Below are positions 35,201 to 47,562 of a stretch of 64,000 nt of DNA, piece after piece. Under the pieces are notes generated by a model. That model searched no databases and was not told the origin of the DNA. It worked only from the letters and a program-made list of their open reading frames with translations. How positions within the stretch are numbered: the stretch's first letter is position 1; each line of letters opens with the position of its first letter. The stretch covers positions 46,149,551 through 46,213,550 of the forward strand of contig OZ022260.1 in NCBI GenBank assembly GCA_963978905.1. Reading direction: 5' to 3'. The stretch is from Trichostrongylus colubriformis (Eukaryota > Nematoda > Chromadorea > Rhabditida > Trichostrongylidae). The position numbers and the translations under genes are program-made.

Positions 35201-35911
35201 GATGCAGAAGCCAGTGTAAAAAATTGTAAGATTTTATCTACTTTATGGTTGTTTCGATGTCCTAGCTGCTCTGCCTTACCGCATCGTGCGTAGACCAAGA
35301 ATGCGACATAGATGCCAGGGTGTCTAGGCGGAAGGGTGGTGCTTTTGAGACTGTGGGTGTTTTATGCCTCCAACAAACTATTACTTCAGTATAGCTAATA
35401 TGTGTTAACTAGCAGTGGTGGAATATGGGCACAGAATGGTGCGTATGTGATCGTTAGCAACATCTTAGCATCAGCGAAATCACGCTAATTGTGTGTTAGT
35501 TACAATTGTAGTCATCTCGGCATCAAAAGTCTGCCGGTCCTTTCAAGGGATTACCTTACGACATAAGAGGGCGGGTGCATATGAAATTTTTTATTTTGTG
35601 TTTTTCGTAAATTTATTAAATAAGAAATAATGCCTTTTAACACCCCGCGGGGCAAGGAGAATCACAATTGAAGGAGATTTAAAATCATGATGAGGATTAA
35701 AAATGGAATGAGGTGGCTGTATAATTAGCGCAGCTTCACAATGCTGAAGAGGGCCTTTGTTGAAGCGCTTAGCATATGTTCTTACTTCTCCGAGTAGATG
35801 ACAGTTGGCTGTTTGAACTCTATTGGGGCTTTCTCTTTAGCGTTCCAGAAATGGCGGCGGTGAAGTAGTGGAGAGGGAGATGAGGTGAGTTGGCGGAAGG
35901 GTGGCGCCTTT

Positions 35912-35979
35912 AGGTCCTTGAAAGTAATGCTTTTTTCCGCAGACTTCTTCTGCGGAAGATCCACTACTTTCAAGGACCT
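35912..35979. repeat. Nested perfect hairpin
   Basis: The outer stem aggtccttgaaagta (35912-35926) pairs exactly with 35965-35979. The inner stem ttccgcaga (35935-35943) pairs exactly with 35949-35957 around loop cttct. The two are separated by internal bulges of 8 and 7 nt, so the 68 nt could fold into one long stem of precursor-microRNA size. Confidence 0.88.
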
Positions 35980-36662
35980 GTGTAAGCTAGGATGTGCTGA
36001 AAAGCATTTATTCACCTTGATGTGGTCAGTGGTAGAATTTATGTCAGGATGTATCATCTTTGGTCGTGCCATGTGTTGGACACAATAACAGTCATCAAAA
36101 GTGTACCGGTGCTTCAAGGGATAACCCGTATGGCATGAGAGGGAATGTGCGTTTCAGACAAGAAAAGGAGATGAGAAAAATGCGGTCAAAGTCTGGGGGA
36201 TGAAATTTGGCAAGTAATGCACGTTATGAGCGACCGTGTTGTACGATTCGGAATTCAGCCGATCGCATATGGCATTAGTCCACTTTCAGCTTACATTTAA
36301 TTATAAAACTAGACACGAAGCGACTTTTACCTTCGCGGAATGCATATACTGATTGCTGGTGTTTGGAGAACTCGATGAAGGATGAACTCGATTATCAGCT
36401 CCTTCTATGTATGAGTATTTCTTTAGAAGGACAAATTTTTAGAAATACGGCTGCAACCTCGTAGCACTTCTGGGACTAATTGCAAGGCCCATGAGGATAA
36501 GTGGTACCTCGAAATTGCTTTTGGCAGGGCCCACGACGTCAACACATTCTCTAAGACTATCGATCATATCCTTTTTCATTACTGGTTAGTGTCTTCTCCG
36601 AGATATTCGATGGAGATTTTCTGTATTCATTCATGACCTCTGTATCTCAATAATAAACGTTG

Positions 36663-37363
36663 TTACCTGTGAGGCTTCTGTGGTGTCTGCTGAATTTGTG
36701 ATACCGATCGTAATCACTTGTACCCAATGAGGGTGCTGCTTTACGCAGAACAGAAGAAGCACCAATATCAGCTACTTCCGGAATAGCGGAATTCTGTGGC
36801 CACAGATCAAAACTAACAATTATACGTGGTAGTTTCGACTGTTTCACGACTTTTAGTCTAGATGAGACGTCCTTTTTTGGGTTTGAAAATGTAAATCGTC
36901 CCGTGTAACCATAACTAGAAGTTTTTACAGCGTCCATTCCTTCAATGAAAGTCGATTTTGATGTTTAAGAAAATGGTTGAATATTTTCAATTTGGTTTCT
37001 CTTACTAGGAGGGAAATTTACGTGGGGATCTTGCAAAGTAAAAACTTGGATTCTCTTTAAATTTTATTCAGTTTGACTTTTGCCTCACTTATTACGTCCT
37101 GAGATTCGTGCATAAGGGCTTCGGCAGTGGGTCAATGTCGCCAAATTGTGATATCTGGTCTACTCCTTGAACTTCTCTCAAAAGTCGATGCTGAGTGATG
37201 CACTGGTTGATGCTGTTGTGAAAAGGGAGATATCGACCAATGCTCTCCTATATGTTTCTGTTTCATTTTCTAGGTAGGTCACATAAGGTTCGTGCTTATG
37301 GGGTAATGCGGCTGGGGCAGATACACTGCCACATATCAATACTGTGAGAAAACATAGTGACAT
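36663..37363 (-). CDS. Possible partial gene for a secreted protein (tentative)
   Basis: The minus strand from 37363 encodes a start followed by a hydrophobic stretch ending CGSVSAPAALP, like a signal peptide, and then PYVTYLENETETY. Farther along, 36937-36670 is open for about 90 codons, begins just after an AG (ttgaag), and ends at a GT (cacag/gtaac); it includes YGYTGRFTF and SDYDRYHKFSRHH. I could not join the two pieces convincingly and recognise no family. The segment overlaps no strong repeat. It may equally be chance open reading. Confidence 0.28.
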
Positions 37364-37870
37364 TTCGCTCGGAACTGAAAGGGCGCTGCTTTCGAGCTAT
37401 TCTTCACTAGGGAAAAGCTGCTGCTGAGCCAACTTTTACTAATACGTTATTTAGCTCCATGCTGCTGTCAAGCGGTTGGTCGTCGTAAACATTGTTTACG
37501 GCTTTCAGAACTCAATTAGTCCCTAAAACTGAATTTTCAGGCCTCATAACAGCTTTGGAATTAGTCCCTGGGACATAATTTTCTGCCTCATAACTGCTTT
37601 GGCCGATCCTCTATTAAACTTGAATACCAGGCGTAGGATAGGGGCTTTTGAGTCTTTGAGAGCATTTTTCTCACTCACACTGCTTCAAAATGCGCTGACA
37701 ATCATTCACCTTTACAGAGGTAGAATATGTGTCAGTGGTAGAACATGAGTATAACATATTGCAACACGAGCTTGCTTCCAGCGAGCTCACGCCTAAGTGT
37801 GCTGGTTACAACAACAGTCATCTGAAGTGTGCCTTTACTTTCAAAGGATTCCCAAATGACAAGAAAAACA

Positions 37871-39689
37871 GTGCGGGTTCAGTTTGATTACCACAACAGA
37901 TGTTACAAAATATCACCAAGAGGTTCCTCTCGGTCGGAAGGGAGAAGAGCATTCCCATTACCCAGAATACGTGTTGATCCTCCATATAAAGATGATCTAG
38001 CGATAGCGCAACTGCGTCATTTTAGAGGAGCTGCGTAATTCCCTGGAGCCAGCCACTAGAGGTCCTAGCTTTGTTTACGAAAGCCCTTTTGCAGCTCGGG
38101 CAAAGTCGCTGACGCATTCTCCCTAACGAGCCCTAATAGCCAAAGCAACATTTACGCTCCATGAGAGCCCGATCCCGTCGGTTGTGAAAACCACGAAGAG
38201 GAGATGTTTACTATTACCATAGACCGACAGCACATTTCTCAGTCCGTTCAAGTGTTCATTTTTCGAGGAGCGTACTCCAACCTCAGCCCTTGAGCTGCTT
38301 TCTGCTCCAAGATGCCATTCACCTAATGCTTTCCCACATGGGTTGAATTTCTTTGCTACTTGTTTTATTTTATTTGTTTTCTTTTCTCTGTTCTTTTTTC
38401 TTTTATTTTTTTTGGGCATTCTTCTTGTTGATACTCCCCCTCGGTAACGGCATGCCGCTTGACATATCGAATAAATCAATAAAACATAGGACTTCCCGAA
38501 GAGAGGCTCAAAACATCTCAAAAAATTAAATCCATTATAAAGCTGCATTGGTTAGAAATCGAGATGGTCTCTCTGATGTCCGCTTTCTTTGGGGTTTTTT
38601 TTTTACTTCTCGCCACCCCACACTTCGAGAAACATCGATTTTGAGAATATCGTCATCTGCACATTGTTAAACGAAACTTCCTTCAATATTCGCTCGAAGA
38701 AATGTTCATAGGCGGACTTTTTGCAACTTTTCGCAGTCTCCCTGAATACGTTAAAATTTCTGAATGACTTGGCTAAGGCAAAAGGCAAAAGCGGTCTTTC
38801 TTCCCTTCGAGTTTCCCGTAAAAGTGGAACTTCATTTATTACTCGTCTTTCAAAACTTGAATACAGCGATTCAGTCGTGTTACCCGACCATCACTGGAGG
38901 CCCTGTTCGTGTGTGTGTCGGTTCTGACGAGGTTCACATAATCATTTCCCGGCCCCGTCCCTTGCGACACACTCACTCACTCGCCATAACATTCCTCGCC
39001 TTGATGTACTCGCAATCGTCGAGCACTGAAGACAACGTTGAGTTCAGACAGGGGCGTGGTCTCCGTCCATGTTGTCTGTTAGGAGCTCATAAAGTGCATG
39101 CCACTCCCAAGCGATAGAAAAACTCCCAAGCTCTTCTCATACATTTGCTCCTGCATTCAATTCACCAGGATGTTCATGACGGGTTCTGGCTATTGCCCCC
39201 CACTTAGGTGTTCCCGTTTGTAAGCCTATCGGTTTACTCAGATTTTCAGATGTGCACTTTCTATGATCTGGATCTATTTGCTTCCGCCTTTCTTCAGCAT
39301 CCCTCCGTTAACGTTTGCACTCGGTCGGACTTTTATTCGCCGGCGCCACTTACTGTGCAGCGGCGTTTCCCTTCTGTTTACTTGTTGTGCGTTCAGCTAT
39401 GATGCAGCCACCTGCTCAGCCTGAGGTGGCTCACATCTTAACAGCACCTGATAATGAGCTCTTTCGAACGAGCGACTGGCTGGCATTGGTTTTTTCTTTC
39501 AAAAACAGAAAAATCCCAAAATATTTTATAAAATAAAGGTTATACGACCTCCTCGCAGTCAAAATTCTGGAACGCAATACCCGCTTTCATATTTTTTGTA
39601 AACAAGAAATGTATTCGCTCCTAGTGTGCCCTTTGGGAGTGAGCACGTGGAAAGTCCCATAGGCTTGATGTTTACTCGATCTCTCTTAT
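37871..39689. other. Intergenic stretch, no gene seen
   Basis: The T-rich tract near 38360-38410 and several unsupported open frames are all that is visible. Confidence 0.4.
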
Positions 39690-40101
39690 GTTTACTACAA
39701 GGATACTGAGTTATGGGCAAAAGCTTCGGTGTCGGACGGGACTCGAACCCGCACTTTCCGGGGATATGTGCTAATCCATTACACTACCGACACCCCTTTC
39801 ACCTTAACTCAGCTTCTGAATGGTATATTCACCATAGCTTATCAGCACTCACACGTATAACGTGTTGAGCCGGTTGGCCAATATCGGCATCGAACGTGAA
39901 GCTGAAAGCTTGAGTAGATATTGATTTTGATATTCTTGAATTCTGATAGCTGCTGATTATCGCCGCAGCCCGCGATACGATTGTATGAAAACATAAAACT
40001 AAAGTGATAGATTACCACTATGCCTGGAAAACATGAAGTGCGAGTTCGAGTCCCGTGCGACACTGAAGCTTTTGCCCATTACTCAGCATCTTTGTAGTAA
40101 C
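39690..40101. mobile_element. Inverted-repeat element with tRNA-like ends
   Basis: The left arm at about 39690-39750 (tttactacaaggatactgag, ggcaaaagcttc, acgggactcgaac) is mirrored at about 40042-40101. On the minus strand 39794-39728 begins GGTGTCG and ends CGACACC, with a TAGTGTAATGGATTAGC A-box-like and CGGGTTCGAGTCCCG T-arm-like segment. It is shorter than a normal tRNA and has a poor anticodon arm, so a tRNA-derived SINE or MITE is more likely than a functional tRNA. Confidence 0.7.
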
Positions 40102-40541
40102 ATTCGCATCGCTGGCTGCGGCGATGATCAGCAGCTATCAAAAATCAAAAAATATCAAAATCAGCTCTTAGGTATCTATTTTTTGCCTTTTGTTGCTATG
40201 GCTTTCAGTGCCATAATATCAGAACTCCTTTTCATACCTACCCGTGGCTGAACGTTAAGCCATGGCGCTTTTCGTCTTACTTGGACTCTTGATGGATGAA
40301 TCGTTATCGCAGAGTGAGGCGAAGTTTTAATCCAAATTTTTCAAAGGTGGCTGTCTCCGTTTTTTTTAAAAGATTTTGTTGGCCATTGCTGGCATATTGA
40401 TGAAAAAACTCCTTGATTCTTTGCGTACCATATTTTCCGTTGCCTCCTTCTCTGAACACCTATCAGGTATCTCGCTGACATGGGGTTGGAGCAGCTTATG
40501 ACGGGCTCATTGGTCTCCCAGAGCATTAGATACCGCAACTG
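40102..40541. other. Intergenic stretch, no gene seen
   Basis: The first 60 bases repeat atcgcatcgctg/gcgatgatcagcagctatca, a partial second copy of the centre of the preceding element. No gene is seen. Confidence 0.4.
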
Positions 40542-40550
40542 ATCTCCGAT

Positions 40551-40784
40551 GGGTGTGTACCCTTGTGTTAGGATTTCGCACGAGGACGAGCGGTGCGCGA
40601 CGCAGCTCCGAGCTATGTGGGTCGACGCAGTTGGGTCTTAGAACGATTACACGCAGATACTAGGGGTGCGATACGCAGCCCTAGTGATCGCTTTAGAACC
40701 CAACAACATGGCACCTTTTCTCGTCTGCACTGCTTCGCTTGCGACATGCAGCGGTGCGAAATCCTGACATAAGGGTACACACCC
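40551..40784. mobile_element. MULE-like MITE, second subfamily, 9-bp duplication
   Basis: gggtgtgtacccttgtgtta at 40551 is mirrored by a right end finishing gggtacacaccc at 40784. The inverted ends continue through aggatttcgcac / gtgcgaaatcct. The flanks are atctccgat (40542-40550) and atcttcgat (40785-40793), a 9-bp duplication with one mismatch. A diverged copy lies at 63291-63513. Confidence 0.88.
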
Positions 40785-40793
40785 ATCTTCGAT

Positions 40794-41549
40794 GCGTTCT
40801 CTGGTTCCTAACCCTGGTCTCTGTGAACATCCTCAATATTACATAGCTTTCTGTTTTCATCTTACATTGTACTTTTTCTCCACTTAACCTACGACATTGT
40901 TTTTCTCAGCTCATCTATGTTTACCGACACACTTTATCTCTTACTGCTCGTTATTTGCGTTCAATGACCTTCTGTTTTTACAGTGAAGAAGTAGCGTTGG
41001 TAATTTGACGTGCACACTGCTCGATTCCCGATTCAAGATGGCACAGAGTTAGTTTGAATTGATTAAAAGTACTTTCTATGAAACCTATGGAGCAAAATAA
41101 AATTGCTCTGGATATATGTATTAAAAATAACTCGAATTTAATAGGAATATTTCGAATAATTAAGTAATACTAAATATCAGCCTACTAAAGTATTTTGTTA
41201 GCGCATACTCACAGGATTTAGCACATACACACTTTATATCTTTATTTTCTCAATTCTAAACACTTAGTTGATACATCTATTGATTTTTCAAAATAACCAG
41301 AAACTTAGCTTGTTGGATTCTGGTCGGCTCATATAAGCGACACAGATGACACTTCAAATTGTCATTCGATTCTAAATGATGAACCGCCTACTACAAGTTG
41401 CTCTCGATAGTAACCAAAGAACTGTATAGTAAACAGAGGTGAACAACTCCCTTTTCTCAAAAAACGGTAATAATTTTCTGACCTATTACATGGAAACAGG
41501 TTTCTACATTTTCGGTTTGTTATTTTTCTTTAAAGTCTTTAAAGTTTAA
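40794..41549. other. AT-rich intergenic stretch, no gene seen
   Basis: The sequence is AT-rich, especially 41090-41330, with no open frame worth reporting. Confidence 0.5.
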
Positions 41550-41632
41550 ACCGGGCGGAGGTGGTGTAGTGACAGGTGGCGCGCACCCCACTCTCATGGT
41601 GCCGGGATCAAATCCCGCATCAACGCCCGCCC
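41550..41632 (+). other. tRNA-like sequence, degenerate
   Basis: gggcggaggtggtgtagtga and gccgggatcaaatcccgc resemble tRNA 5' and T-arm segments, and cgcccgcc could pair with the start, but the D and anticodon arms do not fit well. It is probably a tRNA-derived repeat. Confidence 0.45.
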
Positions 41633-42101
41633 AGGCCGACCAAGCCTTCCATCCCTCCGGGGTCGGCAAATTGGTACCAGAATCGTCTGGGAGGATAAAA
41701 GCACTGACTTGTACATCGGCTGGCCACCGCAAGTCATTGTATAGGCCACATCACATTCACCTGCAATCACGATTCTGAATGGAATTAGAATGTACGGCGC
41801 ATCCCAGAAAGGGATTGATTAACGCCAAAAAACTTTATCCTTTTAACTTTATTTTTCTTTATTGCTGGTTTTCCTTCACCATTTGTGCCATTTTTATCTG
41901 TCCTACTGTAATAATCAACAATGCCATTGAAAATATTATCCATGCCTACTGAAAATGGCTACCCATAAAACTTCCAGGGAGGGGCATCAAGAGGGCTTCT
42001 GTGGTGTTTTGAAGGCCTGCAGATACTCCTCTCCTTTCTTGGATATGTAAGGAAATGACGAGATCAGATGGATTATTATTACTGCGTCATTTCTTAACAC
42101 G

Positions 42102-42384
42102 GGGTGGGGCTATTACGTCGGAAAATAGCGTCACCGCCCGCGACGAGTGGCGCGGCGTGTGCGAGTGCCTGTGGCAGGATATGGCAGCTCAAGCGAGGCA
42201 GTGTGGCATGGGTGGAGGAGGCGGGGTGGCATGAGTGCGGGAGGCAGTGTGGCATGGGTGAAAGCGCAGAGGTGACGAAGCCACGCTCTGCCGGGCTCTA
42301 AAGGGCAATCGATTCGCAAGTCGTAGTGGTGGCGCCGCGAGTGCGACGCCGCGAAGCGATTTTCCGGCATAAGCGGCCCCACCC
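42102..42384. mobile_element. MULE-like GC-rich MITE, 9-bp duplication
   Basis: It starts gggtggggc at 42102 and ends gccccaccc at 42384. The flanks are cttaacacg (42093-42101) and cctaacacg (42385-42393), with one mismatch. The interior carries the family core (cgaagcgattttcc, ggcagtgtggcatggg), with an extra repeat of the gtgtggcatg segment that makes it the longest copy at 283 bp. Confidence 0.9.
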
Positions 42385-42393
42385 CCTAACACG

Positions 42394-44140
42394 GCATCAC
42401 CAGTAGCGAGGACATTGTCGAGCCTGTGGTGGTGTCAGAGGAGTTATCTACGAGTAAGGCGAGTCTATGACTTAAAGGGCACGACAGCTCCAGGCTTTCT
42501 CAAGAGTTGCCTATAACAAAATCCGCAGGGATATCCCCTTGAAAATTCGTCTACGCGAGCATCGCATGGGACCACGACCGTGACGGTCTTGTCTTCGACT
42601 TTGAGGTTTGGTGTGTTGATCGGGCCCATCATGTCCACAATTCCGAGTTTCGTGTTCGCTTTGTCTTTCTTCTTATAGCGCGCCACCAGCACGTGAACGT
42701 TGCCGCTCTGCCTCATGGCCCGCGTGGCTCCTCCGATATCAGGGTGGAAGAAACTTCACAGGAAGTTAGACTGTTTGTTGAGCAGGTTGGCACTATTTGT
42801 TGAGCAGGCCTGATATGAATAAGCGGGGAAGAGGGAGCATTACGTGGAACATTGAGCGCTTCATGACCATTGAGCCATATGCATCAAATAGCTCGAAAAA
42901 GATGTTGAAGTCGCTCGCCGTCGATTGCTATGACTGCTATATACCGACCCTTTCTGGAACCGTAATATCATAATAACGTCAGATTATGCTAGGGATCGGA
43001 GGCTCTCAAGTCTTCTCTCTCAAAATTTCGCTCATGAGGTGTAGGCAGGAAAACAGACCATCAACGACTCCTTCACATGCTTAGTTGATTGTTGCAATCT
43101 CGCGTCCATTTGGGGGCGTACGTCACGACACTCGAACTAGGCCACCGTCTTGTTAGTTGTGCTGTGAACTGGTTGCGCTACGTTGCCTCCTCACGTGACC
43201 TTACCTTGTGCAGGTGTTTTGTCTCCCTTTGTGCATCATTGCCAAGGAAAACATCGCCCTACTCCTTTGTGCATAACTTTGATCTCTTAAAGCTCTGGAA
43301 TGTAAGGTCCACTTCATTTGAAGCTCGTTAACAATGATCTAATTCTTTTAACTGCGACAGCTGCTGCAATGCTCAGATTTTCGAGCTTTCGAGCTCTTAC
43401 CTCCTAACAGTTTACACTGACCCCACATAACCCTTTTGAACAGACATTTTGACCATTACACTCCCTGCTCCCAGCCTGAAAAACATGGGAATAGGATTTT
43501 TATTTGTGGCATTCACACCTAATCACTTCAGTGGAATTTACAACAGCCATGGTAAGCCTGCGATAAATAACACAATTTCTTTCGAATTTCAACTGAATTT
43601 GATGTCGGCACCTCCGAACAAGAATCATCTAGTCACGAGGGTACGAAATCCTAAACAGCTCCACAGAGGGGATCGATTTTGCGAACGGCTTGGGAGGTTG
43701 CATACGGAAGCAGTAGAAAACAATTTCCGAGTTGTTTGGAATTCACAGGCTTTCTGCGAGTGCACTAGACCAGTCAGACGATTGTAGTCAGGCTGAATAC
43801 GTTTTATCGCCAAGCGCTATTTCGAACGCGCACAAACAATCATGCTGAGCTATTTCTGCTGGAAAAGTGCTACTACGGGTTGGTGTTTTGGTCCAAGTAA
43901 TATGAAGGAGCAAAACAGGATGGTGTTTATCGAGGCTTTGAAGTGCTGTTGAAATACCTTTGCAGCGATCTGACAGGTACCTGCTAAGAGTGAATCTTGA
44001 GTTGGAGCATGTGGGCAGTTTCCACACATCACGCATCAAATCTTCACAATATGGGATGTGCGACGGGACACTCGAATTGAGTCAGATCACCGATTAGATG
44101 CCCTCTTCCCCGGTTGCCTTCATGTTCTGCCGTCATCCTT
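42394..44140. other. Intergenic stretch, no gene confirmed
   Basis: Open frames at 42716-42465 (minus), 43449-43787 (plus) and 44039-43788 (minus) have no family I recognise and no clear splice partners. Confidence 0.4.
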
Positions 44141-44149
44141 GATGCGGGC

Positions 44150-44715
44150 AGTTACGCCGACAGCTGCCCAGCCAGTGCATAGTATAAAAGTCAACCTTAG
44201 CGCGCAGCCGCTTCGCAACGGGACTAGCAAGGCAGTTGTCACGCCCGGTGAAGCCATTCGCTTAGCCATGCCAGGCCGCCTTCATACGCTGCGGTACCGG
44301 CAGCAGGACGTGGCCGCCTCCGCCTGTGTCACCCTGCTCCTTATCTGCGTCGCCTCTGCAGCTCTCCGGGTGAGGCTACTTAATTCGAAAGTGGCCGCCC
44401 GCGGCGAGCGGCGCGGCAGTTGCGAGTGCCAGTGGCAGGGAATGGCAGGCCTTCAAGCGAGGCAGTGTGGCATGGGTGGAAGGGGCGGGGTGGCATGGAT
44501 CAGGAGGCAGTGTGGCATGGGTGGAAACGCAGAGGTGATGCAGCCACGCTCTGCCGGGCTCCCAAGGGCAATCGATTTGCAAGTCGCACTGGTGGCGCCG
44601 CGAGTGCGACGCCGCGAAGCGATTTTTTGGCTCAGTTAGCCTCACCCCAGCTCTCCCGTGCCACTCTGCCTTGTTGCTTGTGAACGCAGCCACGCTATGC
44701 CGTCGCTGAGTATGA
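44150..44715. repeat. GC-rich repeat hosting a nested MITE
   Basis: The left part (ctgcgtcgcctctgcagctctcc, ending 44367) and right part (cgtgccactctgcctt onward from 44656) together match 61480-61635 (catctctgcacctctcccgtgccactctccc). The element at 44368-44647 sits exactly at the join. Confidence 0.75.
44368..44647. mobile_element. MULE-like GC-rich MITE with perfect 9-bp duplication
   Basis: It starts gggtgaggcta at 44368 and ends tagcctcaccc at 44647. cagctctcc is duplicated exactly at 44359-44367 and 44648-44656. The interior is in the same orientation as the 62344 copy. Confidence 0.93.
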
Positions 44716-44719
44716 AGGC

Positions 44720-47562
44720 GGTACCCCCATTTCGTGGGTTCGGATCTTATATGGGCCTCTGCACGGCGACAAGGAGTGCGTTCTCTCTTGGCGGACGCAG
44801 ATGGACCGCGCTTCCCGCGTAACGAAAACTGTCGGCAGTGACAGCTTATATTGCCTTAAATTTTACCTGAGAAACAACCTTTTGTCTTCCTTAACCAGAA
44901 CTACTAAAATGAACCTTCCGCCATTAGAAACCCTTCTTTTTTTAGGCTCTTTCAAGAAATCCTCAGACATGTGCATTTCATATTTCTGTTGACTATTAAC
45001 GCTTTACTTTTCTGTTCAGTTGTGTGCATCTTTGAATTTTTCAGAACGGCTAAACCAAAATCAGACCAACTTCCGACCTTCCATGCAAACGCTTTGAGAT
45101 TATCTTTAGGTTCTTCTTCTTCAAGACTTCTTCCACACTACCTTAGCAACTTTTGTGTGAGCTGGATGACATGCTTATGCAAAGCTTTTAACGTCAGCAT
45201 TCTTTTAGTCAGATGCGGGAACTCACCTGTGAATCAAGAATGCATTTATCATCCGTCACATGCCACTTAACGTTGGCAACTTAAAAGTAGAACTGCGAGT
45301 TTATTTGCATTCGAATTAGACCTCTGCAATTGACATGCTTGCAATCTAACGATCGTCTAATGCGGTGTTGTTTCGCTGGCAATCTAATTCTAAACGTGCT
45401 CAGGATTCACCCTGCAACATCCCAAAGGCTAAAGCTGAGGGTAGTGTCTATTCTATAGAGTGATAGGTTTCAGCATGGGATATCTCAATACAGCCACCTC
45501 TGCATTCACTCTTTGGGGACTCAGAAATACTGAGGCAATCGCTGTCTGTGATCCATGCTTCTTCTGAGGCCAAATTCAGCTCTCAGTCGTTGTCCTTACA
45601 ACGTATTGCCTTTTGATCCCTCATACATCATCTCGGAGACGCAATGGTCGACAAGCCGAGGGACATGTGAGTGTGTAGCGAGCAAAGCAGGCTTCAGCCA
45701 TTCAGCTTGTACATAGTGCCAAATCCACAGGGAGGCAACAGGAAAAGTAGGAGCAAGAGACTGTTACTGCGCCCTGGAACATAAGGTGTGTGCCATTAAA
45801 GGCAGCTTTAGGGGAAATTCGGACGAAAAGTGAAAAGAGTAGTGAATATAAAAGCCGAGATGCCTAGTAACAGGACAGTGGAGAAAAAACGGATAAGAAC
45901 GGCCAAAAATCTGAGAAATAGGACCCCCTTCACTCGTAGATCTTCGACGCGGACGACCATTCCGTCAAGAGGCGGGTAGTCCGCATAGGTTTTTCATTCA
46001 CATTACCAAGACGTTAACATGAAGGGATGTTCGGAAATGCGACAGCATCTATTTTCATGTGGTGAGCTTCAAACCAAAAGTAAGAAAGCGCGCTGCGATA
46101 CTTTCAATCCTGCCGATTTCCTTAACCAACCTCACCGTGACCAACCACTGATCACGTCGCCTGGGGGCGGGCTGCCCTGAACCAAAGCGGCTTGCCCTGA
46201 CGAGGCCACCTCCGCCATAGGTCGAGGGGGCGCCTTCCGCGGGGGATTTCGCCATGCATAGGCCTTTCAGACCCGTAGTTTTTCACTAAATGACTCCTTT
46301 TGGGATTTCTTTTCACCCACATCATCCCTAACACTATCTTTGAGGGAAAAATACGCATGGCCGCGTTTGACGCGCGATGAAACAGTGCGACATACTAGTT
46401 GAGTCCTGAAGTGATTAAGCCTAGCATAGGGGGCAAGAGCACCATTCACACTTAAAGAACCATCCATTAAGGGCGCATGGCACGCGCCAACACGTCACAT
46501 GCCGAACGCCGCAAGGCGAATTTTCTGACCCAGTTGCACGTACTCTGGAACATTCTCACTTAAAAAACCATCCATGACGTGCTTTGATTGGCTTATTTCA
46601 CTTGTCTCTTCATTGATCCCCTCGTGAAGAATTACTCTCGTACGCGCAGTGCCCAGAACTGGCATGAAAAAGCGGGAATCAAACGCGCTGCTACCTCCGA
46701 CTTTTCACTTTTGTCCCCTGATGAGACCTCTGATTACCTTACCAATCTAGGGTGCGGAGGCTACTATTAGGCAGTTTGGTAAGTTCTTGCTGTTTGGCTA
46801 TTCCATTTTCTTTACTACTTTTTTTGGCTTTTCGCTAGAGTTACCGTATACTGTGTTAAAGCCCATTCCTCGCTCTATTCAATAGCAGTACCTGGTATGG
46901 ATTTTGAATTTTTCCAAATCTCTAAAAGAAGATGACAAACTGTCGATCCAATTACTAATCTCGTAGACACTTCTTCTACAACAGGACGACCTACTTCCTA
47001 AGCGATTGTGACATGTGACTAGAATCGAATTTCGTGGGGCAGTCGAGGTAAATCAGCGCAATTGCTGGACATCGATGAAACTCGTGGCGGTAAGCCTTGT
47101 CAGCATAGAGGCGGCATGGTGGTCTGCACTTAATCTAGTCCACTAATCCATGGGTTCCCGCGAAACAATCATGGCTGAGAAATACTGTGAGGAACACGGC
47201 GAGAGGTATCACAGACTGCAAATCATGAGTCTAACTGGATAGTAAGGAGTAACCCATCCTTCTTTACGATAACGCACGGCCTCATGTCGCACAAAGAGCC
47301 TTGAAGAAGTTTAGTGAGCGGAGCTGCAAAAGTCTGCCGAATCCACCATAATCATCTGCCCTGGCCGCCGTTCATTACCATTTCGTCTGCAGCTGGGCGG
47401 CTTTCTTATGGAAAAACGCTTCAAAACTCAACACGATATTGAATTGATCTTCAGTGAACTAAACCTCTTTAGATCTACAGATCTGAGCAACCGAAGTATG
47501 CAAGCTCGCATTTTGTTGGCAAATGTGTGTTGATTTTTCCAGGGCTACTCTCGATTGATAAC
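44720..47562. other. Intergenic stretch, no gene seen
   Basis: Short repeat pairs such as acttaaagaaccatccat / acttaaaaaaccatccat (46451 and 46558) are present. No coding signal was accepted. Confidence 0.4.

Larger units (their letters stand above)
35330..37870. repeat. Three dispersed copies of an uncharacterised repeat
   Basis: A block with gtcagtggtagaa, then aacagtcatc or gtagtcatc, then ttcaagggat(t) and ggcatgag/gacataag appears near 35410-35570, 36010-36140 and 37725-37865. The copies are diverged and in the same orientation. No terminal repeats were identified. Confidence 0.6.

Noticed and set aside
39728..39794. Functional tRNA gene
   Set aside because: The acceptor and T-arm motifs are good, but the sequence is short, the anticodon arm does not pair, and half of it is repeated inverted 300 bp away.
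44058..44639. 193-codon open frame
   Set aside because: Its second half is the MITE at 44368-44647 and the first half is a GC-rich repeat; it is not a gene.
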